A DNA stretch of 64,000 nt from Nocardia sp. NBC_00565. Its GTDB lineage: Bacteria; Actinomycetota; Actinomycetes; Mycobacteriales; Mycobacteriaceae. The notes beneath the pieces were generated by a model, which was not told the origin of the DNA, did no database searches, and saw only the letters and a program-made list of their open reading frames with translations. The stretch's first letter is position 1; the number at the start of each line of letters is the position of its first letter. The stretch covers positions 434,001 to 498,000 of the forward strand of contig NZ_CP107785.1 in assembly GCF_036345915.1 (NCBI RefSeq), read 5' to 3'. Position numbers and translations under genes: made by a program. Below, in pieces: positions 52,057 through 60,351 of the stretch.

Positions 52057-52090
52057 ATAATGCCGTGGACTGCGCAGAGGAGGGCCGACG

Positions 52091-53005
52091 ATGACGAATC
52101 CAGGCTCGTCGGTGCCGATGCGGCGGTTCTCCCGGCGCTCGGGGGTGCCCGATATCGCCGAGGTGCCCGGCGGACGGCTCGTCGAGCTGCCGGGACGCGG
52201 CCGCACCTACGTCGTCGATGTTCCGGGACCCGAGGGCGCGCCGACGCTGATCCTGCTGCACGCCACGGCCTGCACCGGCTACCTCACCTGGTTCCCCGCG
52301 CTGGACGCGCTGGCCGCGCGCTACCGGGTGATCGTGTTCGATCAGCGCTGGCACGGCCGCGGCATCCGCTCGGCGCGGTTCTCGGTGCAGGACTGCGCCG
52401 ATGACGTCGTCGCCGTGGCCGACGCGCTCGGTGTCGAACGGGCCATGCTGGCCGGGTACTCCCTGGGCGGTGTCGTCGCATTGCTTGCCGCACATCGGCA
52501 TCCGGATCGGGTGAGCGGTCTGGTGCTGTGCGCGACCCCGTACCGATTCCAGGAGAAGTTGCGTGAGCGCGCCTTTCATCAGGCCTTCGGCGCGCTGGCC
52601 GAAGCCATCGGCCCCTACGCATACCGCCGCGCCGAGGAGTATGTCGGGCAACTGCCCGATCTGCCGGAGCACACGTGGGCGCCGGGCAAACTGAATCGCT
52701 GGGCGCTCAACGAATTCCGCAGCAATAGTGGCTGGGCGATGGCACAGGTCATCGCCGAGGTCGGCCGATTCGATTCGACCGCTTGGCTTTCGACGCTGGA
52801 GATGCCGACCGCCGTCGTGATCACGACGCGGGACCGGGCGATTCCGGTCTATCGGCAATTGGAAATGGCGACCATGATTCCCGGAGCGAGCATTCATCTG
52901 GTCAAGGCCGGTCACGCATCCTGCGTGCTCGAGGCCGACCGCTTCGTACCGGTACTGCTGGCGGCTTGCGCCGCTGTCGCCGCAAGGCTGACAAAGAACC
53001 TCTGA
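52091..53005 (+). CDS. Alpha/beta hydrolase
   Basis: 304 residues. The nucleophile elbow is GYSLGG (Ser near residue 120), with DQRWHGRG as the oxyanion strand and a late His in KAGHASCVLEAD. The first 25 residues are a polar tail. AGGAGGGCC precedes the ATG. A KstR-type palindrome directly upstream suggests sterol/lipid-linked expression. Substrate unknown. Confidence 0.88.
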   Translation: MTNPGSSVPMRRFSRRSGVPDIAEVPGGRLVELPGRGRTYVVDVPGPEGAPTLILLHATACTGYLTWFPALDALAARYRVIVFDQRWHGRGIRSARFSVQDCADDVVAVADALGVERAMLAGYSLGGVVALLAAHRHPDRVSGLVLCATPYRFQEKLRERAFHQAFGALAEAIGPYAYRRAEEYVGQLPDLPEHTWAPGKLNRWALNEFRSNSGWAMAQVIAEVGRFDSTAWLSTLEMPTAVVITTRDRAIPVYRQLEMATMIPGASIHLVKAGHASCVLEADRFVPVLLAACAAVAARLTKNL

Positions 53006-53050
53006 TGCGGCCCTGTCCGGCGGCGATGGCGAACAGGACGGCGGTGTGGG

Positions 53051-54448
53051 TCAACCCAGATCGCGTGCTGCGGTGAGCAATTCGTCGACGACGCCGGGGA
53101 CGGCGTCGGCGATGGCCTGCAGGTCCGGCACCAGCTTCCGGCAGGCGATGAAGCCGAAGTCCAGATCGCCGTTATTGGACAGCACGGTGACCGTCAGTCC
53201 GGCGCCGTGGAAAACCGGCCCGAACGGATACATGGCCTCGACCTGGTGGCCGAGGAAGTACAACGGCATCGGCGGGCCCGGAACATTCGACACCACCAGG
53301 TTGTGCACCACCGGATGACGCTCGGCCAGCTTCAGCGACGAGTACACGCGCGCGGCCAGCTGAAAAGCGTTCGGCGGCGCGTACTTCGACCAGTCCATCA
53401 GGAAGTCCGCGCCGACCAAGGAGTGCTCCTTCTTGGCGTCGTGGTTGGCCTCGGCCACCTGCCGCAGGCGCTGCACCGGATCGGCGATATCGGTGCTGAG
53501 GTGGGAGAACAGCGAGGAGACCTTGTTGATGCCCGCGGTGTGCTGGCAGGTGTCGTGCACCGATACCGGCACCGAGGCGATCAGCGACTTGTCGGGCAGT
53601 TCGTCGTGCTTGTCCAGATACGCGCGCAGCACACCGGCGACGATGGTCAATACGACGTCGTTGATCTTCACGTCGAAGGCTGTCCTGATCTCCTTGATCG
53701 CGCCGAGATCGGTTTCGGTGAAGGCCACCGTGCGATCCGGGCTGATCGCGCCGTTGAAGGGGGTGCGTGGTGCGGTCAGCGGTAAGGCCATGCCCCCCTG
53801 GTTGTTTCGGCGTCGCTGTGCGAAACCGGCGACCATGCCAAGGGTTTTCGGCACCATCGCGACCAGGCCGAGCTTGTTCGGCAGATTGACCACCGCCTCG
53901 GCCGCCAACTTCCAGTCGTTGGGCTGGGTTTCGGGCTGCCACTGCTGTGCCGGTTCGGGCTCGGTCAGTCCCGGTTCCAGATCACACAGATGCATCATCA
54001 TGTTGGTGCCGGTGATCCCGTCCACGGACGCGTGGTGGTACTTGCAGATCACCGCGATCTTGTCGCCTTCGAGGCCCTCCACCACGTGCATCTGCCACAG
54101 CGGACGGCTGCGGTCCATCGGCACGCTGGCGATTTCGCCGACCAGGTCGGCCAGTTCCTGGCGCCCGAACGGACTCGGCATCTCGATGCGCCGGACATGA
54201 TGATCCAGGTCGAAGTCCGGGTCCTCCACCCAGACCGGATGGTCGAGGTTGAACGGAACCTCGTGGATGCGCCGCCGCATCTGCGGGATCAGCGGCAGTC
54301 GTCGGCCGAGTTCAGTTTTGAATGTTTCGAAGGTGTAGTGCGCGCCCCCTGCGGCGGGATCCAGGATCAGCAGCGCACACACGTGCAGGTGCTGGGTCCC
54401 GGTCTCGAGATACAGGAAGCTGGCATCCAATCCGGTTAGTCGCTCCAT
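53051..54448 (-). CDS. Wax ester synthase/diacylglycerol acyltransferase (WS/DGAT)
   Basis: 465 residues, the full family length. The acyl-transfer motif HHxxxDG is present as KYHHASVDGITG near residue 140, and NDVVLTIVAGVLRAYL and VSNVPGPP-type VSNVPGPPMPLYFLG mark the C-terminal domain. It makes triacylglycerol or wax esters from acyl-CoA. ATG 54448 is chosen over TTG 54454: TAGGCT on the minus strand ends exactly six bases before it, giving a leaderless transcript. A KstR-type palindrome lies directly upstream of that -10. Confidence 0.93.
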   Translation of the reverse strand: MERLTGLDASFLYLETGTQHLHVCALLILDPAAGGAHYTFETFKTELGRRLPLIPQMRRRIHEVPFNLDHPVWVEDPDFDLDHHVRRIEMPSPFGRQELADLVGEIASVPMDRSRPLWQMHVVEGLEGDKIAVICKYHHASVDGITGTNMMMHLCDLEPGLTEPEPAQQWQPETQPNDWKLAAEAVVNLPNKLGLVAMVPKTLGMVAGFAQRRRNNQGGMALPLTAPRTPFNGAISPDRTVAFTETDLGAIKEIRTAFDVKINDVVLTIVAGVLRAYLDKHDELPDKSLIASVPVSVHDTCQHTAGINKVSSLFSHLSTDIADPVQRLRQVAEANHDAKKEHSLVGADFLMDWSKYAPPNAFQLAARVYSSLKLAERHPVVHNLVVSNVPGPPMPLYFLGHQVEAMYPFGPVFHGAGLTVTVLSNNGDLDFGFIACRKLVPDLQAIADAVPGVVDELLTAARDLG

Positions 54449-54461
54449 AGCCAAAGCCTAC

Positions 54462-54475
54462 TAGAACGTGTTCTA
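54462..54475. promoter_or_regulatory. KstR-type operator, perfect palindrome
   Basis: TAGAACGTGTTCTA (with C and G extending it by one base on each side) matches TNNAACNNGTTNNA at all fixed positions, though its two centre bases (GT) do not pair. It sits over the expected -35 region of the WS/DGAT promoter and may also affect the divergent gene at 54685. Confidence 0.75.
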
Positions 54476-54684
54476 GTTTACCGGCTGAATCGAGGGATAT
54501 CGCTCACAGTAGCGGCCTCGATTGTCAAGCGGGCGATGTTCCACAAAGGCGGGTGGCGCATGTGTGTTACCTGAGGTTTCATATATGTGTATGATCATTA
54601 CTACGGCCATGTAGGAAGGTATGCACTGTCGCGGCCGCGGCTCGTCATGAGCTGTGGCGCGGCCGGTGAGATCGAGGAGTATCG

Positions 54685-55587
54685 ATGAAGCTACTTCGTC
54701 GGGCGCGGCAGCGGGTGGACATCGATCCCGGTGCGGTCGCCCTCAACGCGCGCAATGTGCGATTCGACTGGGCGGATACGCCGTTGCACTGGATGCCCGC
54801 GGAACCCATCGCCTCGCATCTGATCAACGCGCTGAACCTGTTGCTGCCCGAGGGTGAGCGGATGTTCTGTGCCGCATATTCCGAGGCGCTGCCGTTCGTG
54901 CAGGACGAGAAGCTGCGCGAGGCCATGCTCGGCTTCATCGGCCAGGAGTCCATGCATGCCGAGACGCATGAAAAGGTGCTGCACGAAGTGCTCGCCGCCA
55001 ACGGCATCGACCCGGAACCCTATGTGCGGCAGGCTGAATACCTGTTCCGCAAGTCGTTGGGTCCCAAGGCGGTCGGTGGGGTCGCGCAACGCCAGGTGAT
55101 GGTGGAGCGGCTGGCGTTCATCGCCTGTCTGGAGCACTTCTTCGCCTACCTCGGAGATTGGGTGCTCAATGCCGATCTGGAGAAGTTCGGCGCCGACCCG
55201 CGGGTAGCGGATCTGTTCCGCTGGCACGGTGCCGAGGAGGTCGAACATCGGCATGTCGCGCACGATGTGGCCGTCTACTTCGGTGCGGGCTACGTGCGTC
55301 GCGCGGCGATCATGACGATCGTCTTCCCCATCTTCATCACGCTGGTGGTGCGCGGCACCAAATTCATGGTGCACCAGGATCCCGCGCTGCCCGACCTCGG
55401 CTACCCGCGGTTGGCCAAGCGGGTCCTCGGCTCGATGTGGCGCGGTGCGCTGCCCGGCGTGCCATCGCTGCTGTGGAGCGCGTTGACGACCTTCAAGCCC
55501 GGCTACAACCCGGAATCGGTCGGCTCGACGGCGCAGGCGGTGGCGTATCTGGCCAAGTCGCCAGCGGCCCAGGCGGTCGCGTCTTGA
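54685..55587 (+). CDS. Metal-dependent hydrolase-family (PF10118-like) di-iron-type protein
   Basis: 300 residues, helical. Candidate metal ligands are in EGERMFCAAYSEA, GQESMHAETHEKVLHE, ACLEHFFAYLGD and WHGAEEVEHRHVAHD, a set of Glu/His pairs resembling ferritin-like di-iron proteins. The family is annotated as metal-dependent hydrolase, but members may be oxygenases. The reductase encoded immediately downstream could supply electrons (inference). AGGAG precedes the ATG. Confidence 0.8.
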   Translation: MKLLRRARQRVDIDPGAVALNARNVRFDWADTPLHWMPAEPIASHLINALNLLLPEGERMFCAAYSEALPFVQDEKLREAMLGFIGQESMHAETHEKVLHEVLAANGIDPEPYVRQAEYLFRKSLGPKAVGGVAQRQVMVERLAFIACLEHFFAYLGDWVLNADLEKFGADPRVADLFRWHGAEEVEHRHVAHDVAVYFGAGYVRRAAIMTIVFPIFITLVVRGTKFMVHQDPALPDLGYPRLAKRVLGSMWRGALPGVPSLLWSALTTFKPGYNPESVGSTAQAVAYLAKSPAAQAVAS

Positions 55588-55598
55588 GCTGGCGGCCG

Positions 55599-56690
55599 AT
55601 GCCGGAGCAGTGGCCCGCCGACCTCTTCGGTAAGCGTGATCAGGATCGAGCGGTCCGGGTGCTCGACGCAGTCGCCTCGGCACGGCTGCGCTGGACCACG
55701 ATCATCAACCGCCGCGATCTGTCGCCGCGTGCCGATGATCATCGGTTGGCGCTGGTGGTGACCGGGCGGCGGATCGAGGCGCACGACCAGGATGTGGTGA
55801 GTCTGCGGCTGGAATCGCCCGATGCGCGCGAACTTCCGCCGTGGCGGCCGGGCGCGCATCTCGATCTGGAACTGCCTTCGGGCCGGTTGCGGCAGTATTC
55901 GCTGTGCGGTGATCCGGCCGATACCCGGGCCTATCGTGTTGCGGTGCGCCGCATTCCGGACGGCGGGGGCGGCTCGATGGAGGTGCACGACGAGCTGCCG
56001 GTCGGTACGAGCATCGTGGTGCGTGGTCCGCGTAACGCTTTTCCCTTCGCGGTGCCCGGTCACGGATCACCCGCCGCCCGTTTGCACTTCATCGCGGGCG
56101 GGATCGGGATCACCCCGATTCTGCCGATGGCTCGGCTCGCGCTGCGGCTCGGTATCGATTGGTCGATGGTGTACACCGGTCGCAGTCGCGACACCATTCC
56201 GTTCCTCGACGAGATCGCGGCATTCGGCGACCGGGTCACCGTGCGCACCGATGACGAACACGGATTGCCCGCCGCCGCAGCGCTGCTCGCTGGTGTGACC
56301 GCCGACACCGCCGTCTACTGCTGCGGACCGGTCCCGATGACCACCGCGGTCGCCGACTCGGTGCGCGAAATACCCGGTGTGGAGCTGCATTCCGAGCGGT
56401 TCTCGCCGCCGCCGATCGTAAACGGTGTGCCATTCGAGATCGAATTCGCCGCCACCGGCGAGGTTGTCGAGGTGCCCGCGGACAAGTCCGCGCTGGAGAC
56501 CATTCTGGCGAGTCGCCCGGATCGGCCGTACTCGTGCCGCCAGGGCTTCTGCCGCACCTGCAAAGTGCGGGTGCTGTCCGGTGAACCGGACCATCGCGAG
56601 ACCGTGCTCACCGCCGCCGATCACGAGGCGGGCGACATGCTCGTCTGCGTATCGCGGTCGAAGGGTGGGCGATTGGTGCTGGACCTGTGA
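55599..56690 (+). CDS. PDR/VanB-family oxidoreductase (flavin/2Fe-2S)
   Basis: 363 residues. An N-terminal ~50-residue extension precedes the flavin domain with RQYSLCGDP, then AGGIGITPI, CCGPVPM and a C-terminal ferredoxin domain with CRQGFCRTC plus a later Cys in MLVCVSR. It is a paralogue of the protein encoded at 4649, with the extra N-terminus. ATG 55599 is used; TTG 55584 overlapping the previous stop is an alternative. Lying between the di-iron-type protein and the EphD-like fusion, it is probably the electron donor of that set. Confidence 0.9.
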   Translation: MPEQWPADLFGKRDQDRAVRVLDAVASARLRWTTIINRRDLSPRADDHRLALVVTGRRIEAHDQDVVSLRLESPDARELPPWRPGAHLDLELPSGRLRQYSLCGDPADTRAYRVAVRRIPDGGGGSMEVHDELPVGTSIVVRGPRNAFPFAVPGHGSPAARLHFIAGGIGITPILPMARLALRLGIDWSMVYTGRSRDTIPFLDEIAAFGDRVTVRTDDEHGLPAAAALLAGVTADTAVYCCGPVPMTTAVADSVREIPGVELHSERFSPPPIVNGVPFEIEFAATGEVVEVPADKSALETILASRPDRPYSCRQGFCRTCKVRVLSGEPDHRETVLTAADHEAGDMLVCVSRSKGGRLVLDL

Positions 56691-56716
56691 GTGACCTTGG
56701 GGAATCTGGAGGAGAC

Positions 56717-58486
56717 ATGACGACCGACCTGGACTCGGCCGCGACGCGGCGGACGGTGCGCAGCGGCGAATTCGATATCGCCGTCTTCGAATACGGCGAC
56801 CCGAGCGCGGAAACCATTGTGCTGGTGCACGGCTGGCCCGACACCCATCACCTCTGGGACGCGGTGGTGCCGCTGCTGGAGGGGCGCTTCCACGTCGTCA
56901 CCTATGACACGCGCGGTCACGGGGAGTCCACTCGCACCAAGCGCGCCAAGGACTTCCGCCTCGACGAGCTGGCCCGCGACTTCTTCGCCGTCGCCGCCGC
57001 GGTCAGCCCGGACCGGCCGGTGCACGTGCTCGCCCACGACTGGGGTTCGGTGCAGGTGTGGGAGGCGGTGTGCGAACCGCAGGCCGCGACTCGGGTCGCG
57101 TCGTTCACATCGGTCTCCGGACCGAACCTCGACCATCTCGCGAAGTGGTTGCGCGCCAGGCTATCTCGGCCGACACCGCGCAATCTGTGGCAGCCGCTCA
57201 CGCAGGCCCTGTCCTCTGGATACACCATCTTCTCGATGACCCCCGGGCTCGATCAGGTCTTCCGGGTGGTCGCCGAGGAAAAGCGCTGGCAGCGCATCGT
57301 ATCGATCATGAACGACACCGCGCCGTCGAATATCACGCTCGGACCGACCTTCCGTCGCGACGCGGTCGAGGGTCTGCTCATCTACCGGGCCAATATTTTG
57401 CCCCGGTTGCTGGCCCCGCGCGAGCGTCGCACCGAAGTGCCCGTGCAGTTGATCGTGGCCGGCCGCGATGTCGCGGTGCGGCCCGCGGGGTACGACGATG
57501 AGCGCAAGTGGGTGTCGCGGCTGTGGCGTCGCGATGTGCCCGCCGGACACTGGATGCCGTTCTCCCATCCCGAATTGCTCGCCACCGCGACCACCGAACT
57601 CATCGACGCGGTCAACGGCGGTGCGGTGCCGCGCGGTCTGCGCCGCGCCGAAATCGGCCGCAGTCGAAAGCCATTCGAGGATCAGCTGGTCGTGATCACC
57701 GGCGGCGGCAGTGGCATCGGCCGCGAGACGGCGCTGGCCTTCGCACGGCTCGGCGCCGAAATCGTGCTGTCAGATATCAATCTGGACGCGGCCAAGGAAA
57801 CGGCGGAGCTGATCGCCGCCGAAGACGGTGTGGCGCATTCCTATCAGCTCGACGTCGCTGCCGAGGATGACGTGCAAGCGCACGCGGCCGAGGTCCTCGC
57901 CGCGCATGGTGTGCCCGACATCCTGATCAACAATGCCGGAATCGGTCAGGCCGGTGGATTCTTCGAGACGCCGTCGGCGGAATTCGATCGGGTCATGCGG
58001 ATCAATCTCGGCGGTGTGGTCAACGGGTGCCGCGCCTTCGGTTCCGCGATGACCGAGCGCGGACTCGGCGGGCATATCGTCAACCTGTCCAGCATGGCCG
58101 CCTACAGCCCGCAGCAGGGCTTCAGCGCCTACTCCACCAGCAAGTCGGCGGTATTCATGTTCTCCGACTGCCTGCGTGCGGAATTGGCCGGTCGCGGGAT
58201 CTCGGTGCACACCATCTGCCCCGGCATCGTGCACACCAATATCGTTGCCACCACACGATTCTCGGGTGTGAGTGCGGCGGAGGAGCAGCGCAAGCAGGAG
58301 CAGTACGACAAGCTCTACCGGGCGCGGCGCTACGGGCCGGAGAAGGTGGCGGCGCAGATCGTGCGTGCGGTCGAACGCGATCGCAGTATCGTGCCGGTCA
58401 CCCCGGAGGCACGGCTGCAGTACCAGTTCAACAAGTTCGCCCCGGCGGTGGTGCGGTTCTTCGCAGCGCGGGTCAAGCTCACCTGA
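56717..58486 (+). CDS. ephD: EphD-like fusion: alpha/beta (epoxide) hydrolase + SDR
   Basis: 589 residues, close to mycobacterial EphD (~590, known). The N-terminal half (~1-300) is an epoxide-hydrolase-type fold with VLVHGWPDTHHLW, TYDTRGHGES and nucleophile region AHDWGSVQVW (Asp). The C-terminal half is a classical SDR with TGGGSGIGRE, NNAGIGQAGG and catalytic AYSTSKSAV. M. smegmatis EphD has been linked to mycolic-acid metabolism (known). ATG 56717 follows GGAGGAG; the earlier GTG at 56687 lacks such a site. The name is by overall architecture. Confidence 0.88.
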   Translation: MTTDLDSAATRRTVRSGEFDIAVFEYGDPSAETIVLVHGWPDTHHLWDAVVPLLEGRFHVVTYDTRGHGESTRTKRAKDFRLDELARDFFAVAAAVSPDRPVHVLAHDWGSVQVWEAVCEPQAATRVASFTSVSGPNLDHLAKWLRARLSRPTPRNLWQPLTQALSSGYTIFSMTPGLDQVFRVVAEEKRWQRIVSIMNDTAPSNITLGPTFRRDAVEGLLIYRANILPRLLAPRERRTEVPVQLIVAGRDVAVRPAGYDDERKWVSRLWRRDVPAGHWMPFSHPELLATATTELIDAVNGGAVPRGLRRAEIGRSRKPFEDQLVVITGGGSGIGRETALAFARLGAEIVLSDINLDAAKETAELIAAEDGVAHSYQLDVAAEDDVQAHAAEVLAAHGVPDILINNAGIGQAGGFFETPSAEFDRVMRINLGGVVNGCRAFGSAMTERGLGGHIVNLSSMAAYSPQQGFSAYSTSKSAVFMFSDCLRAELAGRGISVHTICPGIVHTNIVATTRFSGVSAAEEQRKQEQYDKLYRARRYGPEKVAAQIVRAVERDRSIVPVTPEARLQYQFNKFAPAVVRFFAARVKLT

Positions 58487-58492
58487 TCCGAA

Positions 58493-59002
58493 TCAGGAAG
58501 GCGTCCGGTCGAGTTCGGCTTCGATGGCCGCGACTCGACCGGCGTCGATGCCCCACGCGTGCTCGACGCCGACCTTGGTATCGAGATCCCACAGCACGCA
58601 GGTTTCGCCGGGCTCGGCGACCATCGACCAGGCGACCACGGTGCGGCCGAGCTGCTCGGCCATCGATCCGTGCGACTTCCCCTGCATCGCAACGCCTTCC
58701 GGATAGTGATGGAGGAACCGGCCGTATGCGGCGGCGCAGAATGCGGCATACATCTGCGTGCACAGGATGAATCCGTGCCACGCCTCATCGACCGCGTGTG
58801 ACGGCATGCCGATCACCTGACCGTCGCGCATCGCGGCGCCACAGCAGCGCAACCATTGCCGTAAACCGGTCTCCACCAGTTCACGCGGCTGCCACGGACT
58901 GGTCTTGAAGACTGCATCGGGGAATTCGAGCGCAGCCACCGCTTTGTCGACAGCATGGAGGTCGATACGGCGGGGACGGGTTCCAGGACGTAAAAGCGCC
59001 AC
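58493..59002 (-). CDS. Hypothetical protein (glycine-rich-domain-like family)
   Basis: 169 residues. Contains DEAWHGFILCTQMYAAFCAA preceded by SHAVDEAWH and followed by GRFLHHYP, a pattern of small actinobacterial proteins annotated as glycine-rich-domain-containing-like. Several Trp and Cys residues are clustered (LRQWLRCCGAAM). No catalytic assignment. It is convergent with the ephD-like gene, whose end lies six bases away. Confidence 0.65.
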   Translation of the reverse strand: MALLRPGTRPRRIDLHAVDKAVAALEFPDAVFKTSPWQPRELVETGLRQWLRCCGAAMRDGQVIGMPSHAVDEAWHGFILCTQMYAAFCAAAYGRFLHHYPEGVAMQGKSHGSMAEQLGRTVVAWSMVAEPGETCVLWDLDTKVGVEHAWGIDAGRVAAIEAELDRTPS

Positions 59003-59103
59003 GATTCACTGTACGGCGGAATATCTAGTGTCCGGGCGCGGTCATCGGCAGCGGTCGACACGGGGGCCAGATACTGCCGCCGACTGGACTCGGGGGAGTC
59101 CCG

Positions 59104-59280
59104 ATGTTCTCGAAACTCTGGCATGTCGCTGTCGTCTGATCCGTGGTCGGCTTGCTGTATCTCGCATTCGTTGTGTTTGTGCCGCAGAACTTCTACGTAG
59201 CGGTTGTGTTGGTCGTGGTGTTCCTTGTGTTGTGCGGAGCCGAGGTCGGAGCGGTTATCGGCGTTGAGGGTCGAGGTGAC
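59104..59280 (+). pseudogene. Possible small membrane-protein gene with in-frame stop
   Basis: GGGGGAG precedes ATG 59104, which reads MFSKLWHVAVV then TGA at 59137. In the same frame a hydrophobic stretch follows (GLLYLAFVVFVPQNFY, then VAVVLVVVFLVLCG). It overlaps the opposite-strand dehydrogenase fragment, so this may be chance. Low confidence. Confidence 0.25.
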
Positions 59281-59466
59281 CACGACCGACAGTTCTTCGG
59301 GATGCACGATGAATTTCGCGCTCATCGCGTCGACCACGACACTCTCGGTCGCGACATCCGGGTAGTTCGCGGCGACGCGTTCGAAGGCCTCGTCCCACAG
59401 GACCATGCCGTACTGCTTGGACTTTCCGACGGTTATTGCGGTGATCTGGTTGTTCTGCGGTCCCAT
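59230..59466 (-). pseudogene. Isocitrate/isopropylmalate/tartrate-dehydrogenase fragment
   Basis: A ~65-residue piece reads KSKQYGMVLWDEAFERVA, NYPDVATESVVVDAMSAKF, VVVTSTLNAD and SDLGSAQ, the middle of the decarboxylating-dehydrogenase family (usual K-S-N-x-x-Y-G, V-D-A-M, N-L-H-A-D-I-L-S-D). Both ends are missing, and key residues in the N-L-H-A-D-I-L-S-D motif have changed. Closest in feel to tartrate/3-isopropylmalate dehydrogenases. Confidence 0.7.
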
Positions 59467-59566
59467 ATTCCGGATGTCGCGGCGATATCCGAAACTAGTG
59501 CAGGCGCGGCGGGCGGCGTTACGCGAGACCCGACGATGGTGGCTATGACGGCGTTACCATTTCGGA

Positions 59567-59929
59567 ATGATGGTCTTCCTCGTTGTACTGCTGGCTATTT
59601 TCGTGATCGGCGGTGGTGTCGCGGCGCTGATCGTGGTGCTGGTTGTGCGGGCGACGAGGAGGCCTTTACCGCCGGGGCGGCGTGGGTATGCGGGGCAGGG
59701 TGGGAGTGACAGCTCGCCTTGGGTTCTTGGAGCGTCTGGGTTCGAGGCGGGGGCGGGTTATGACCCGGGCAGTGGCGGGGGTCATGGCCACGGACACGGT
59801 CATGGGCATGGACACGACGGCGGCAGCAGTTGTGGCGGTGGTAGCAGTTGTAGCGGCGGCAGTAGCTGTAGCGGAGGGAGCAGCAGTTGCGGCGGTGGCG
59901 GGAGTAGTTGCGGAGGGGGAGGTTCCTGA
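59567..59929 (+). CDS. Membrane-anchored Gly/His/Cys/Ser-rich small protein A
   Basis: 120 residues. One N-terminal membrane helix (VFLVVLLAIFVIGGGVAALI) is followed by a basic stop-transfer, a G-x-S-D-S-S-P-W motif, a (GH)n run (HGHGHGHGHGH) and a tail of repeated S-S-C-G-G-G/S-S-C-S-G-G units ending GGGGS. The topology puts the Cys/His tail in the cytoplasm or wall side depending on orientation; metal binding is an inference from His/Cys density. There is no ribosome site; TACCAT ends six bases before the ATG, indicating leaderless mRNA. A shorter relative is encoded two bases downstream. Confidence 0.7.
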   Translation: MMVFLVVLLAIFVIGGGVAALIVVLVVRATRRPLPPGRRGYAGQGGSDSSPWVLGASGFEAGAGYDPGSGGGHGHGHGHGHGHDGGSSCGGGSSCSGGSSCSGGSSSCGGGGSSCGGGGS

Positions 59930-59931
59930 GA

Positions 59932-60183
59932 ATGGCGCTGTTGCTGGTTTTCTTGATTACGGTCGTGATCATGGGCGGTATTGCAGGCTTCGTGGCGCTG
60001 CTTGCCCGATGGCCGATTCGGCCGCCCCGCGGACTCGGCTGGGTCGGGGGAGACAGTTCGCCGTGGTCGGCCGGTGATTCGGGCGACTCGGGAAGCGGGG
60101 ATAGTGGCAGCGGGGGCAGCTGTGGCGGTGGCGGAAGCAGTTGTGGTGGTGGCGGAAGTAGCTGTGGTGGGGGAGGTTCCTGA
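59932..60183 (+). CDS. Membrane-anchored Gly/Cys/Ser-rich small protein B
   Basis: 83 residues with the same plan as the preceding gene: membrane helix (LLLVFLITVVIMGGIAGFVA), G-G-D-S-S-P-W motif, a Gly/Asp/Ser linker and three S-S-C-G-G-G-G type repeats ending GGGGS. It has no His run. It starts two bases after the first gene's stop, with GGGGGAGG as ribosome site, so the pair is one transcript. Possibly the two form a complex. Function unknown. Confidence 0.68.
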   Translation: MALLLVFLITVVIMGGIAGFVALLARWPIRPPRGLGWVGGDSSPWSAGDSGDSGSGDSGSGGSCGGGGSSCGGGGSSCGGGGS

Positions 60184-60351
60184 CCGCGACCGCGCCGCAT
60201 GAACCGGAAGTGTTGTCACCGCGGGTCAATTCCATTCCCCGGTCGGCATATTCCGCGCTCGGCGTAATCGGCCCGTTCGACTTGACCTCAACACTGCTTC
60301 AGGTTCCAGGCTGGTCCAAGTCAGATCGAGCCAGGAATGTTGGAGGTTGTC

